DNA of 64,000 nt from Albugo candida. Taxonomy: Eukaryota; Oomycota; Peronosporomycetes; Albuginales. The notes beneath the pieces were generated by a model, which worked only from the letters and a program-made list of their open reading frames with translations, did not search any database and was not told the DNA's origin. Below, in pieces: positions 1 through 11,547 of this stretch (position 1 is the first letter of the stretch; each line of letters starts with the position of its first letter). The stretch lies in contig JBDOQK010000010.1 in the NCBI GenBank assembly GCA_040437565.1, forward strand, positions 496,001-560,000, written 5' to 3'. Both the position numbers and the translations under genes were made by a program.

Positions 1-3000
1 GCTTCCCAGTAAGCTGTTCATTTTCCAGATGCGTATTGTGAATATGAATGGTTTTTGTCACCCCATTCAAGTACCAGTACACATATACAAACGTAGACCG
101 TTCATTAGGTCCTCTGGGTGGTAAAGTGAAGCTATGCGTTTGATTTGGATGGTCAATCGCAATTTCCAACTGCAGGTCTGGTACAGGAATGGCCGAAAAG
201 GATAATAAAATCTTTCTTTCAAGTGGATGCAGAAAATAAGCTTCGTCCCATCCAAAACACAAGCTATCGCCCGACGCAAGGGTCTGACGCACACCTCGAT
301 TGTACTCGCAAATTGTCCTCCTTCCATCCTCAGAAGCCGGGCTAAGCTCGCCCGCTCCACCAGCAAATTTCTGTTGTATATAGAGAGTTACGTCATTCAC
401 TGAATTGATGATACGATACAAGGGATACTGATCGCTTTCTTCGCTGGTTAAAAGCACGGAAACCTGACCCGAATCTTCCGCACGCACTTCTACACGAATC
501 ACATGAACTTTGTTTGAATTAAGACTCGTGAGTTTGATTGCGGCCTCTCCAATGTCGTGTAAGGAGAATTGACCGCTCCATCGCCACGTTTCAGGGGAAC
601 TATCAAGAGATTTCAATCCGTTTGCTCCAGATAGTTTTAGAAGACGAACACAAAAGTCTGTTGGGATAGCGCTTGAGTTCCAATGAAATGGTGTACAAGA
701 ATGACAAGGAATAAGTGTCCCCGTACAAGCCGCCTGATTAGGCGTGTCGGCGAGACTGAAAAAGCTGGGGATATCTTGTCGACCACTTCGGATTCCTTGT
801 GATGAGCAGCACAGCAATTCATGATCCGTGTGATTTGCGAAAATGTATCGTTCATAAAACGTGACATTTGTCATGCCCCATGTGTCGACTTGTTCGAGCC
901 GGACGGTGAGATCCTTCCACAGCTGATTCGATTCATCAAGAACTCTCAGGCTCTTTGAGAAGCCGCCAATAGCAGCCTCCATGTTGACCTGCGAGTTGCT
1001 AAACTGAGAAGCACGAAGGCTGTTTTCCATTCCCACATTGAGAAGATTCGTCGATGACACGTAGTAAGCGCTTGAATGTGTATTACTGGCTTCCTGGTCA
1101 GAATTGAGATCATCTTTCAATGAGGCAGCATTATGTGCTTCCATTTCACGCGTCCAACCGCTTATACTCATTCTTTTCTCCATTCCGACATCGCGGGTAG
1201 AGCGTTGTGGATTTTTAAATGCATTTAATTTTGCATGCAAGAATTCTAATCGTGGAGTGTCACAGAACTTGATGTTTTGATGATGATCCGTATCCTCGAC
1301 GGTCTTCGGCTTACTCGTGATTCTGTTTTGCATCCCAAAAGTGGATGTCGCCAAATTATACATTGATTTGACTGCCACTCCTACTGCTGCTTGTGGTGAT
1401 TTCATCCGATTTATATCACATGGCTCGAATCGAAGGGGAAGATCTACTGTCTCATTACGTATTACAAACCTGGGCTGAATGATCACTTTTTGCGTTGTAT
1501 TAGAGCCCGGGGACCGAGTGGGTTGAATCACGTTTAAGGTCGCTGCACGCATGCAGAAATCCTGCACGGTACACAGCGTTTGTTTGGAATGACTCGTGGG
1601 TATTGTGGCTGTGGTAGGAGCTGATGCTCGAGTCGACAATCCTGAAGGCTGTTGCTTTTCATTGGTAGTGTTTTGTAAGCGTGACAGTGGTGACGAAAGA
1701 AAATTCGCAGCCGCTGTAAATGCGGATAAAGTAATTGGATGATCGAGCTCGGTAGAGAGTAGGAATAACTTGCTCCAACTGTCACCAGTGATAGAAATTG
1801 AGCAAAACGTTTCTTCGGTAAGGGACGAATATGTCAAATTGAGCTTTCTCTGTGGCCCTACCTTCTCCGAAGAAACAAGGTGAAAGCATCCTCGATCTTG
1901 CCCGGTAGATGATTTCAGTTTCTTGTAGACAAAGACCACCACGTAAATGGTCACTGGGCACTTATTCTCGAAACTCACTGGAGCCTGAAGTCGGATGGAA
2001 GTGAAGTGATTATCAGAGCCTGGAGATAGTGCGGGGAATGTTTGTGTGATATACTTGAGGTAAAATCCATTAGCTTTACAGCTTTGGCTCTGGTGAAGGG
2101 GCTTTGTGCCGTCCAGAATCCTTTGACATTGACAAGTATAATCGGATAGCATTAAAGGAGACGTAATACTGCTTTCAAGTACCATCTTTGATTTACTGCT
2201 AAGGAAAATCTCATTGCTCCAGCGATGTTTTTCTGTGTCTTGATTTGAAGCGCTGTAAGGACGCGTTACGAGCCGGATAGCGTCAGACGTACTGGTAAAC
2301 AAAGTGACTGGAATTCCGCGAAATCCGTGTGGTTCTATAACCCCGATGTCGAGTACCGGGTTTGTTCGATCGACAATGACTCCAAAAGATAAAGGACTAT
2401 CTGTATCATTATATACTCGGGCAGTCGAAGAAACAATGATATTTCTGTACCCCAAAGTCGTCGAGATCTCGAGAAGCACTTGGATCGGCTTCACCGACAA
2501 TTTCACAAGCGAACACTCAGTATTTTCAGGTGATGTCATCGTCTTCACTTGCGTAGGACGCAAGGTATACACATAGCTTCCTACACTCTGTACATTAACA
2601 TTCGTCATGGGTAACCAGGATTCATCTTCCCCAAGACTAAAAGTGAATGCGTGATCACGTGTCTTGGTTGGATGCATGGCAGTAGGAAGCTTGAGCGGAA
2701 CTTTTTTCCCAGGAAGAAGTACTTCTTTGGCAAAAGACGAGTGTCGACTTTCTCTTTCGTAACTAAGTACTCGTGAACGACCTAGATATCCCTCCTGACT
2801 ATTGCCATTACCAAGAAAAAATGTAATTGGAATACCACAATCATTCTCAAAGTAGAATCCGGATGAGATGACACTTGCGGTCGGAATGTGAGTATCTTCG
2901 ATCTTTTGGGTTGATGCGAGATGCTCAGCACTTTGCTTGAATTGTTGTATTTTTTTGAGTATTTTGCACATGGTATCAAGCAGAAAAGGAGAAAAGTTGA

Positions 3001-6000
3001 TATTCAGTGGATGGAGCTCACTTCCATCGAAATTGATGGAGACCGTAATTTTTCCCGCTTGTGGTTTTAGCTCTGGCTTCTCATAAGGGTCGTTTATCGA
3101 TATATGTAAAGCTAGACTGAACATCCATGGTTCCATAATGGGCTCCCACGCTCCCAAAACAGAATTGAATCCCCAAATACTCATCCCTTCTTCTTCTTCC
3201 AATTCATGAAATCCTTCAAGAGAATCAGTGAAATAAAGAAAAAGCTTGATGCTGGTCGCAGCCAGCGTTTCTTTTGACGACTTTATTGTCCCAGCTGACC
3301 CCATAGCATCTCCTTTTTCGATTCCAGGAGATGAATGGGTAAAGATCTCAGCGTCTTGGTGTATGCATTCCAATACCATATTGATCTTGCTAATGTAACA
3401 TCGAACCATCGGAATGAAATACTCTCCGATATCGCAGACGTAGGAAAAGCTTGCGTTGTCCATTGCGATGATAAAAGATAATGCTGGCGAAGAAGTATGC
3501 GTCAGCTGCCTGTCCAATGATGTATGTTGTTTCAGATACTTAGTTTTGAAGATATTGGCCGCGAGAACAAGCATCAGCAAGTCAAGATGACACACAATGA
3601 CATTCACATTCGTAAGGGCGACAGAAACTTTGCATAGAGGTGCAGGGCTTGATTGGTTTGTTACATCGACATCAAGGGTGATGTCTTGACACAAGAAGCG
3701 AGCAGTATCAGGTAATGATTCGTCTGATGTATCTTCTTGCTTCGAGGATGAAAGATGTCCTAAATCGTCATTTCTCTCATGTGGAGGCCATTGTCGCGAT
3801 ATCTCCATCGATACTTTTCTTCCAAATATCTGCACATTGCTACACGAAGTTGCTGAGGTACAAAATCGCACGATGAAGCATCCCGAAATAATCAAGTGAA
3901 GGGCCTGGTCCTCCTCTTCTTCGCTGTCATTATCACTATCCTCCCGTTGATCAATTTGATTAGCTATGATTTCTGAGCTATGTCTAATCGGGAACGTTCC
4001 AGCTTGCGACTTGATATGCCTAGATAAAAGGATGTGCATGATTCCTGTTGTCATTGAAAAGTTGATGGGGCTCGTCGGAATGATCTCACGAAACAGAAAT
4101 TCTGTCTGATTTAAGACCGGTAACAAAGCTGTGATAAATGAAAGAAACATTGGAGTGATCGCAACGGCACTGATATGGGTTTTGATTTCTAACGACGAAC
4201 TACATTCGGAGGGGTTGGGCACTCCTGTGTTCAATGTCAAGCTAAGTGCATCAAATATGTTTTCCGACTCCGACTTGGCAACGAAAATATCGGCACATAG
4301 CAGGAACGCCATTTCCTCATCGTCTTGTGAGCAGCGAGTTTTTGTCAACATTTTTTCCAGGCCATCAGCACCCACATCATCCGTGAATGACGCTAGTAGC
4401 CATATTTGCGAATTACTGCATGTCAACTGATATTCCTGACGTAAAGTCGAGTATCCATGCAGCTTCAATTTGACGTCTGCAAAATCGAACTCACTGATAA
4501 CTCGGCGTCTTCCATCAATATTAGACACATCTCCAAGATGACTCGAATAAGGTTCTAGTAGTCTGAAGCAAAAATCTCCGAACACAATCTCAACATTGTG
4601 AGTCAGAAAATCATCTGTAGTTGGGATCTGGGATGGTAATAAACTCACGACTGAAAAGTTCTCCTCAACCAAGCATACAAATAATTGAATTTGAGCATCA
4701 TCGAGGCAAATCACGATAGGATCGGCTTCGTGTTGCTCAATGTTACTGTTGTGCTCCACCAATGAGTCTTCATTATGATGCATGGAATCTAGTTCTGATG
4801 GACTTGTAGCCACGCGAATTTGCAACTGAAATACATCTTTGCATGTTTGCTGAAGCTCCGACAATACTTGATTATTCACATGTTCCTCTTGGTCAGACGA
4901 AAAAGAGCTGCAAATTTTTGGAAGTTTAAGAAGACGATTTGCTTGTACACTAGGCTGCGTGATCTCTCTCGTCGTATCAATGGCCTCGTCAAAAGAAGCT
5001 ACAGCATCTGTATGTGGTCGATTGAGGACTGGAACGTAACTCAGTATATCAATATCGCTTAGTTCTAAGCGATACTGCTGCTTGTTTGCCATTCTGCAGT
5101 TCCGTTCGCTGGATAAATGAGCATGAGCTACATCAATTTGCAATTTCTCTGGTTTTCGTTTCCTTTCGAAGGCACTAGAAAGAGCCCCACGTGGAATATC
5201 AATTTCGATTTGATGGATTGAAATTCCGACTTGAACATTATTGTCGTCAATGTTACTTGTTCTTGGGGAAGAATGGGAGGTTGTTGCATTATCAAAAATT
5301 ACCACTTGTTCATGTAAATGATCGAAAAGTGTACAAATATGTCCATGGATGTAATGTACTCGTAAGTTTGATGCACTCATATTGATATGGTTTCTGAGAT
5401 CACTGATATTATCGATAGGATGAGCAGGTGCATGATATTGCATTTTTGCTACTGTTTTGTCAACTTGGATTAGTGTATACGTCTCGTGGTCAATTGCTGC
5501 ACAAGTTGTAGATGATTCTGGCCTTGCAATATCTAGAACTTGATTGTGCTTGTCAATGACGTGGTGATAAGACTCTAGAATAAGCGAATTGTCAATGTTG
5601 AATTCTGCAATCATACAATCGACTGAATCACGTGTAATCATGCCATGTATATCACACACAGATAATCTGAACGATAACTTTTGTAAAGTATCACCTGCTG
5701 GTTGTAAATTAAGCAGACATTCTGCAATGTCAATGTTCAAAATGATTTTCCCCAAAAGATATTCCAATGGCTTCCGCTTGGTCAAGGAATTCGTGTCTGT
5801 ATTGCGAATACTCGGAATGTCGTTTGCGCAATCTGATTGACACAAATATGACTGAAAGAAATCAAATACTAACATATGATCCCAGTGTCCGATAACACGA
5901 TTTACTCGTAGCATGATTTTGATCGGACTGAGTGTCGAGTTTACAAGAATGGAAGCTTGCTCCATCTCGATCAGCACAGATGTAATCTCTTGTGATGAAT

Positions 6001-9000
6001 CACTTGATTCTTGTTTTGTTCCACCCGGGAGATCCTCATATTTCATATCTTGTAGGTTCTCCATAAACGCCCTTACGAGAGATGGCTTATGCTTAGATCT
6101 TTTGGCTACTTGACTGGTTTGAATAGCTTCTGTTACAACCTGCTTACAGATCAGAAAGTGTTCAAATCGTAAATGAACGGAGGTGGGTAGCGACGCCCCC
6201 TTTATTTCCAAATTGATGTGCTGGATCTGAAATAAAAGATTCACTATTTTCGCATTGTGAGCAAGAAAGACACCTTCCAGTACGACATAAATATCTGGAA
6301 TAACCACTTTGATACAAATGTTCTCTTCAGCTGTTTCACAAGCGGTTTTTGTAGCATTAGGTTGCTTATGTTGAGCTCCGATGCCTGACGAAATTGCGCG
6401 TTCTTTTTTCAATGAAGACTCGCTTGTTGAATTCGAGTGAGATTCGCAAGACTGACTAGAATCCTTCCAAGAATTGGATGCTTGCAGTATCTGATAGTAC
6501 TGCTCTCTCGATAATGCGAGAAAAATTGGTGGTAGGGTACATGTCACGAAATATTTGAGTGATCGATGGAGCTGCCTTATGACAGCCAATTCCAGTAAAA
6601 ATTTGGTTTTCTTTAAGACAACTGATCTGCTCCGCTTATCAATCGACAAGAGCCTATTGGTGACGGACCATAAATCGTTTTCGTTTTCTTCCTTGTGTAT
6701 TGTAAATTTTGAAGGTGACATTGCGGTGTGTAGAGAGCTCATAAAAAACATCTGCACAGTCTTGATTGAAAATACGAAATTGTCGGGTATGTCCTTATTA
6801 TATATATGCAAATCGTAAAAGCACATTTCGACTATGGGAGAAACCATATTGCTGAGCACCAAGACTTCGATTCTAGAGAGGTTAACGCTGAACTCAAGCC
6901 TTCTCACCGTACTCTTATCCGATACCGTGCGTGCAAGGGATTCATGCTGTGCTGGTTGCGCCTTGATAATGGTGTTTTTCATCCAGGATGATGATAAAGT
7001 GAGGACTTCACTAGCGTTTTCTTTCAAAATTGGTACTGCTTGCTTCACATGAGCTGAGAAGTAGCTTTCTAGCCTTCTGATCACGTTCATGTTGTATATC
7101 ATTCGAATTGGACGCATTGAAAAACTTAAAATGAGTTTAGATTGAGAGGATTCAATTGCCAATTTGAAAAGAGTCTTCGCCTCATCTTTATCATCTTCCG
7201 CAGGAAGTGCGTACATGAGTGGCTGAACCACACGAGATGTATTCTTCAGTGGAACTTCTTGTATGGTTTCTGTCCTAGGAATGTATTCAATTATCTGCGA
7301 TCTGTGAATGTTGAATGTGACGCGATAGGCATCTCTTCGCTGGAGATGTGCTATGACCAATTCACTGAATTCTAAACGGATAAACTCTCGAGTATTGTTT
7401 GCAAGTGTCGGCGTTTTCTGATCCAAGACAGAGACTAGAGAGAGTGTCATGCTTGAAACTAACGCATCCATAGTAAATAACAAATCTTCACGCTTCGCAA
7501 TCATGCTTGGATGTTTGGTGCTTGCACGTATCATATGATCAGCTACCGTTATGTAAATCGCAATACGTTCATTCAAATCCATTTGAGACCTGTAATCGAA
7601 ATCTATATCGACACTTTCCTTGCTGCTATCTGTTTTCCCATGACCCTTCCATTTTGACCTCCAATTAGAAATCTTCTTTCCGGAATTTTGACGAGAGTCT
7701 TCCAATCTAAATTCTTCTCTAGAACATAAGCGAAAAAAGACTATCGTCTCAACATCGAGCTCGTCCTCAAGATCCAGTAGTTGATTACGTATGCACATGA
7801 TGGTTTCTGGAACAGATTTTCCCATTGCAGCCCGAAAAACCTTTTTTTGCAAAGTTATATACTGTTTCCGAGCAAACCAAAGCTTGATGAATAAGTTCCA
7901 AGTGCATTTTCGACGAGTTGTGCCTAAAACAGATGCATTGCCTAAATCAAGTCCAATTGTACTTTTCGAGTGCGACGGTAATGAATAAAATATACCGGCA
8001 CCGAAGAAAGCGTATTGCCACCACAATTTCGCATGGCCTTTGGCGCCTCCTTGTGGTCGCTTTCGGCGAATATGGATTCTTTTCAAAAAAATTTCATGCG
8101 CTGAAACGAAGTTAACTAGACATACAAGGTCATTACACTGGGAAGGACTAAGTGAAGCTCGGATAGATCCAATTTCGGTCGAAAATTGAAAACGAGGTAT
8201 GGTGAAGTAAGTAGTTTCGTCGTGATTGATGGTCAGCTTGATTGTAAGATGTATGGGGTGGAAAATATGATGTCCGTGATAGTGGTCCGAAGTTGACATT
8301 GGTGATATCAATTTGGCATTCCTGGTTGCGAGAAGCTCTGGTACGGACATTCCATTGATACAATAAATAGCTCCGCTTTTCACTTCTAAACATTTATGTA
8401 AAAAGGGTGTGTGGGACTGCGCTCTATCAACAAATGTAACGTGTCCATTAGCGTTAGTCGTTTGCACGACGACACTCTCAACAACACATCCAAATGCCAT
8501 AGCGCCAGAAGAAATTGCCGCATGAATGTCTTCGAATCTGAAATGAATGTTTCGTAATTCAAGACTCACGTTATCGATGACATTGTGCATGATCTTATCC
8601 CGAAATCCCCAGTTAGCTGTTGCATCAGCTGTATTATTGTGTGTCCCTCCATTGGTATTCAATAGAGCAGTTGTACCATCGTTCTTTGTCTTTTCTAAGA
8701 TCTCTCTGACGCGAATTTCCTGTTGCTTTGCCCAACGGCGACGTGCTTCATACTTTTCCGATATCTCCTGTTGTTTTTCTAATGAGGAAGATTCTCCTCC
8801 ATGAGAAGGCTCTGCCAAAATGAATATATCTTCCATGACAATTTTCACAGCTCTCTCTCTCAATCGTTTCCAGGGAACCTTTATCTTCAAGCTTCCAACT
8901 GAGGCTTGAATGATTTGCATAGGAAATTGAAGTTTGTCCAGAGCACGTACGTTCAGTTTTAGATCGTGAAACTCAACTTTACCGCTAAATATTCCAATCT

Positions 9001-9079
9001 TCATATTGTCAACATCGATTCCTTCAATCCATTCGGACACGTACTCGGCCAGAACTGCTTCTATAAGCTTCTCGAACAT
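1..9079 (-). CDS. VPS13: VPS13-like bridge lipid-transfer protein, 3' end outside window
   Basis: One uninterrupted reading frame runs from the ATG at 9077-9079 to the window edge, over 3,020 codons with no intron that I can find. The first ~110 residues are a chorein N domain (FEKLIEAVLAEYVSEWI near the start, then a conserved VPWKRL). Long beta-rich repeats typical of VPS13 follow. Near residues 2,900-3,020 there is an SHR-BD/VAB-like segment with SLCFGWDEAYF. VPS13 proteins are rod-shaped channels that move phospholipids between membranes at organelle contact sites. The missing C-terminus should hold the ATG2_C and PH-like regions. Low-complexity linkers with Ser/Glu runs lie around residues 850-900 and 1,700-1,720. 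An intronless 9-kb gene beside multi-intron neighbours is notable. VPS13 membership is strongly supported; which paralogue (A, B, C or D type) cannot be told from this part. Confidence 0.9.
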   Translation of the reverse strand, partial: MFEKLIEAVLAEYVSEWIEGIDVDNMKIGIFSGKVEFHDLKLNVRALDKLQFPMQIIQASVGSLKIKVPWKRLRERAVKIVMEDIFILAEPSHGGESSSLEKQQEISEKYEARRRWAKQQEIRVREILEKTKNDGTTALLNTNGGTHNNTADATANWGFRDKIMHNVIDNVSLELRNIHFRFEDIHAAISSGAMAFGCVVESVVVQTTNANGHVTFVDRAQSHTPFLHKCLEVKSGAIYCINGMSVPELLATRNAKLISPMSTSDHYHGHHIFHPIHLTIKLTINHDETTYFTIPRFQFSTEIGSIRASLSPSQCNDLVCLVNFVSAHEIFLKRIHIRRKRPQGGAKGHAKLWWQYAFFGAGIFYSLPSHSKSTIGLDLGNASVLGTTRRKCTWNLFIKLWFARKQYITLQKKVFRAAMGKSVPETIMCIRNQLLDLEDELDVETIVFFRLCSREEFRLEDSRQNSGKKISNWRSKWKGHGKTDSSKESVDIDFDYRSQMDLNERIAIYITVADHMIRASTKHPSMIAKREDLLFTMDALVSSMTLSLVSVLDQKTPTLANNTREFIRLEFSELVIAHLQRRDAYRVTFNIHRSQIIEYIPRTETIQEVPLKNTSRVVQPLMYALPAEDDKDEAKTLFKLAIESSQSKLILSFSMRPIRMIYNMNVIRRLESYFSAHVKQAVPILKENASEVLTLSSSWMKNTIIKAQPAQHESLARTVSDKSTVRRLEFSVNLSRIEVLVLSNMVSPIVEMCFYDLHIYNKDIPDNFVFSIKTVQMFFMSSLHTAMSPSKFTIHKEENENDLWSVTNRLLSIDKRSRSVVLKKTKFLLELAVIRQLHRSLKYFVTCTLPPIFLALSREQYYQILQASNSWKDSSQSCESHSNSTSESSLKKERAISSGIGAQHKQPNATKTACETAEENICIKVVIPDIYVVLEGVFLAHNAKIVNLLFQIQHINLEIKGASLPTSVHLRFEHFLICKQVVTEAIQTSQVAKRSKHKPSLVRAFMENLQDMKYEDLPGGTKQESSDSSQEITSVLIEMEQASILVNSTLSPIKIMLRVNRVIGHWDHMLVFDFFQSYLCQSDCANDIPSIRNTDTNSLTKRKPLEYLLGKIILNIDIAECLLNLQPAGDTLQKLSFRLSVCDIHGMITRDSVDCMIAEFNIDNSLILESYHHVIDKHNQVLDIARPESSTTCAAIDHETYTLIQVDKTVAKMQYHAPAHPIDNISDLRNHINMSASNLRVHYIHGHICTLFDHLHEQVVIFDNATTSHSSPRTSNIDDNNVQVGISIHQIEIDIPRGALSSAFERKRKPEKLQIDVAHAHLSSERNCRMANKQQYRLELSDIDILSYVPVLNRPHTDAVASFDEAIDTTREITQPSVQANRLLKLPKICSSFSSDQEEHVNNQVLSELQQTCKDVFQLQIRVATSPSELDSMHHNEDSLVEHNSNIEQHEADPIVICLDDAQIQLFVCLVEENFSVVSLLPSQIPTTDDFLTHNVEIVFGDFCFRLLEPYSSHLGDVSNIDGRRRVISEFDFADVKLKLHGYSTLRQEYQLTCSNSQIWLLASFTDDVGADGLEKMLTKTRCSQDDEEMAFLLCADIFVAKSESENIFDALSLTLNTGVPNPSECSSSLEIKTHISAVAITPMFLSFITALLPVLNQTEFLFREIIPTSPINFSMTTGIMHILLSRHIKSQAGTFPIRHSSEIIANQIDQREDSDNDSEEEEDQALHLIISGCFIVRFCTSATSCSNVQIFGRKVSMEISRQWPPHERNDDLGHLSSSKQEDTSDESLPDTARFLCQDITLDVDVTNQSSPAPLCKVSVALTNVNVIVCHLDLLMLVLAANIFKTKYLKQHTSLDRQLTHTSSPALSFIIAMDNASFSYVCDIGEYFIPMVRCYISKINMVLECIHQDAEIFTHSSPGIEKGDAMGSAGTIKSSKETLAATSIKLFLYFTDSLEGFHELEEEEGMSIWGFNSVLGAWEPIMEPWMFSLALHISINDPYEKPELKPQAGKITVSINFDGSELHPLNINFSPFLLDTMCKILKKIQQFKQSAEHLASTQKIEDTHIPTASVISSGFYFENDCGIPITFFLGNGNSQEGYLGRSRVLSYERESRHSSFAKEVLLPGKKVPLKLPTAMHPTKTRDHAFTFSLGEDESWLPMTNVNVQSVGSYVYTLRPTQVKTMTSPENTECSLVKLSVKPIQVLLEISTTLGYRNIIVSSTARVYNDTDSPLSFGVIVDRTNPVLDIGVIEPHGFRGIPVTLFTSTSDAIRLVTRPYSASNQDTEKHRWSNEIFLSSKSKMVLESSITSPLMLSDYTCQCQRILDGTKPLHQSQSCKANGFYLKYITQTFPALSPGSDNHFTSIRLQAPVSFENKCPVTIYVVVFVYKKLKSSTGQDRGCFHLVSSEKVGPQRKLNLTYSSLTEETFCSISITGDSWSKLFLLSTELDHPITLSAFTAAANFLSSPLSRLQNTTNEKQQPSGLSTRASAPTTATIPTSHSKQTLCTVQDFCMRAATLNVIQPTRSPGSNTTQKVIIQPRFVIRNETVDLPLRFEPCDINRMKSPQAAVGVAVKSMYNLATSTFGMQNRITSKPKTVEDTDHHQNIKFCDTPRLEFLHAKLNAFKNPQRSTRDVGMEKRMSISGWTREMEAHNAASLKDDLNSDQEASNTHSSAYYVSSTNLLNVGMENSLRASQFSNSQVNMEAAIGGFSKSLRVLDESNQLWKDLTVRLEQVDTWGMTNVTFYERYIFANHTDHELLCCSSQGIRSGRQDIPSFFSLADTPNQAACTGTLIPCHSCTPFHWNSSAIPTDFCVRLLKLSGANGLKSLDSSPETWRWSGQFSLHDIGEAAIKLTSLNSNKVHVIRVEVRAEDSGQVSVLLTSEESDQYPLYRIINSVNDVTLYIQQKFAGGAGELSPASEDGRRTICEYNRGVRQTLASGDSLCFGWDEAYFLHPLERKILLSFSAIPVPDLQLEIAIDHPNQTHSFTLPPRGPNERSTFVYVYWYLNGVTKTIHIHNTHLENEQLTGK

Positions 9080-9859
9080 CTCAGATTTTGAATATTGCTT
9101 CTAGCTGTGCAATTTTAGCACTATGACAGAAGCACAACTAATAACGACTAATGTCTCTTCAAGATTGATCAATTCTATCGTGAAAGTACGTTCGGACATG
9201 CGACGAACCTTGTCCAAGTACGCTATCAAACATGCTGCAAGAAGCCGAGCCTTATCAGGGAACTAGAGCGTTCGTAAGTAAGGTTTACTTTGGGTATATG
9301 CCTTTTGCGTCGAGATAGATAATGTACACAGGGTTGAGCGCGATAGCTTTAGAAATTGAAGTAGTACAATTGTGCTGGAACTGAATTGACTTGTATGTAC
9401 AATCATGTTAGCTCATGACCGCTACATATTTGAACGTATGAAAGCCTCATATTGAATATAGAAGCGCTTACGAAGTTAAAGAAGGTTCAGCCACAAGTTC
9501 AGCACCATCCGAGCATATGTGGCGACTACAAGTCCCGGGAAGCGGCGTACTGTTTTTAAGTTTGATATTTCGATATGATCTCAGCGGAAGATTAGGTTCA
9601 AAGACTGGGTATAGGACGCTACCACGGTTGAGAACCTTATAAAATATTAGTTTTAGTACTTCGTGATTTGCTGCACTGGTGGTAAAGCTCCAGGATCGTT
9701 GTCAGGCCCGTCAAGTGACGTTCGAAATCGGTATTTAGGAGTCTTCGAATTGATCAGGATTCAGTACACCAATGCTAGCCAACCTCTTTGCCAACTACAT
9801 TTTTAAGTTAGGTAAGTCAGTAAGGGTGGAAAGTCAATGGCTGGGGAATGTGTACTCCT
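9080..9859. other. Intergenic region, VPS13-like 5' flank to TXNDC9-like 3' flank
   Basis: About 780 bp between the start of the VPS13-like gene and the stop of the next minus-strand gene. It should contain the VPS13 promoter. I see no convincing gene, RNA or repeat here. Confidence 0.5.
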
Positions 9860-10531
9860 TCATACCGCGAAGGTGGAAAACTTGTCAGCTTCAAGCGCAC
9901 GGAGCGAGTCTTTTGATGCAGAAGGATCATCAACCAAACCTTCGAATCCCACAATTCGCTCCGGGAACGCCACACCATTACGAAAGCCAAGAATTGTTGG
10001 TAAAACTCGAATATTCAGTCTTTCGACGAAAAATGGTGCCTTCTCAGCATTAATTTTCAAGAATTTACATTCTATATGCTTTGACGATAGTTGACCGAGA
10101 TGCTGATCCATGATTTTGCACCTCTCAAACTCGTTATGATAAAAGTGAACGACGACAAGCTCACTGGAAGTAACGTTGGGAAGAAATTCATCTTGTGTTA
10201 TTTCCTGATATTCTCCGTGGCCCTTAGATAATAATTGTTGTTTACGAATATGTTCAGCCTTGAGCTGCTCTATCCTTTTTTCTCTGAGTTCTCGAAGCTC
10301 TCTATCGTCCTCGTCAGAAAAATCCTGTTCGGCATCTAACGCTGCTTTTATAACTCTTGTTGCAGTCGGCTGTGTCACAATTTCTTTGGCATCCGACACC
10401 GGATGTTGATACTCTGTGGAATTATCATTGCTGTGGATATCTTGTAGATCATGCATTGCTTCAAGTAAGCGACTGGATGCTTCCACATGAGCCTCAGCGT
10501 TGAAGAAGCCGCCTCCAAACTTTGAAGCCAT
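9860..10531 (-). CDS. TXNDC9: TXNDC9 / phosducin-like protein 3 homologue (thioredoxin fold)
   Basis: A 223-residue single-exon protein. Residues ~70-105 form a charged helix (DEDDRELRELREKRIEQLK). Next comes the family hallmark LSKGHGEYQEI and a thioredoxin-like fold with VVVHFYHNEFERCKIMDQHL and FLKINAEKAPFFVERL. The usual CxxC redox pair is absent, as in TXNDC9/PhLP3, so the protein is not expected to be an oxidoreductase. In other eukaryotes PhLP3 binds the CCT/TRiC chaperonin and modulates tubulin and actin folding. The ATG is at 10529-10531. The C-terminus (about 30 residues after IVGFEGL) is less conserved than in animals; a small unseen 3' exon is possible. It has no obvious functional link to its neighbours. 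Confidence 0.85.
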   Translation of the reverse strand: MASKFGGGFFNAEAHVEASSRLLEAMHDLQDIHSNDNSTEYQHPVSDAKEIVTQPTATRVIKAALDAEQDFSDEDDRELRELREKRIEQLKAEHIRKQQLLSKGHGEYQEITQDEFLPNVTSSELVVVHFYHNEFERCKIMDQHLGQLSSKHIECKFLKINAEKAPFFVERLNIRVLPTILGFRNGVAFPERIVGFEGLVDDPSASKDSLRALEADKFSTFAV

Positions 10532-11547
10532 TCAGGACGAATATACTGATGTGATGCCAATGTTAGGACTTTCAAGGTACCGAGTCCATCATGAAAACAT
10601 AGCCCATATTAAACCAATCAGACCGTGAGAATCTTTGTGGCCAGTCACCAATCCACAAGATATCACCGCGCAATGCCGAAAGTACAGTATTCTACTGTAC
10701 AGAGTCCCGCATACTTAACCAGAATGGTCGGTTAGGAATATCTCAACAAAATGCAGTCAGCACGTTACGCTATTACACTTACTTCCGTATGTTCCGAGAG
10801 AGTCCTGGTAATGGATCATTCTCACTTGAAAGCCTTCTGAGCGGCACTGTTTTTATCATGGAGTGCCGGACCGATTTCGTACAGCTTGTACGTGATTTGC
10901 TAGAACGCCTATCGTGGGCCTGAACAGGATCTACATCAGCTGATTTATAGCATAAATGACCACATTTGTTTCGACAACCTCAACGCTGTTGATGTAACAA
11001 GTTTGCTTGGAGAATCTATGGTGATATTCGTACATCCGCGAACCTAACCAACAACTCCGTCGACTCACCCTTCACCCCCGCCGTCTGCTCTTGACGCTTA
11101 TAAGGTCGCCATATGTACTGACTTTTGTGTATCATCGGTGCAGCGCCGTATGGAAAGTTAACATGACGATTAGCTATAGCGATGAAGTGATCTGAGAAAA
11201 TGTTTACAAGATCTTATATACTTCTGAAGGAGCTCGCTTGTAATCAACTGTTTTCAACATGCATAAAAAGACCTGCCGGTGAAACGTAAATTCATATTCT
11301 ATTCAGAGCGATTCGCGCTCACCTTTTTTTTCAATGTTGTCGCCTTTTGCCACAAAGTGCATGAATGCAATCAATCGCCCTGCACAATATTGTTAATATC
11401 ATTTGATCGGAGATCGATGAAATGACTGGAGCTGAACAGCCCAGCTTGATGGTATGCTTTATCAAGAATGAACAATTGATTGTTGAGTACTTCCTACGTT
11501 GTAGATGCCAGTTGTCAGCAGTATTATCCTGTTAGTACAGTGCACAC
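10532..11547. other. Intergenic region without recognised gene
   Basis: About 1 kb between the TXNDC9-like start and the left terminal inverted repeat of the DDE transposon. I find no long reading frame with protein-like composition, no tRNA and no clear repeat. Confidence 0.45.

Noticed and set aside
67-366. Minus-strand 99-codon frame over the VPS13 end
   Set aside because: It is an out-of-frame shadow of the VPS13-like coding sequence, which stays open in its own frame to the window edge.
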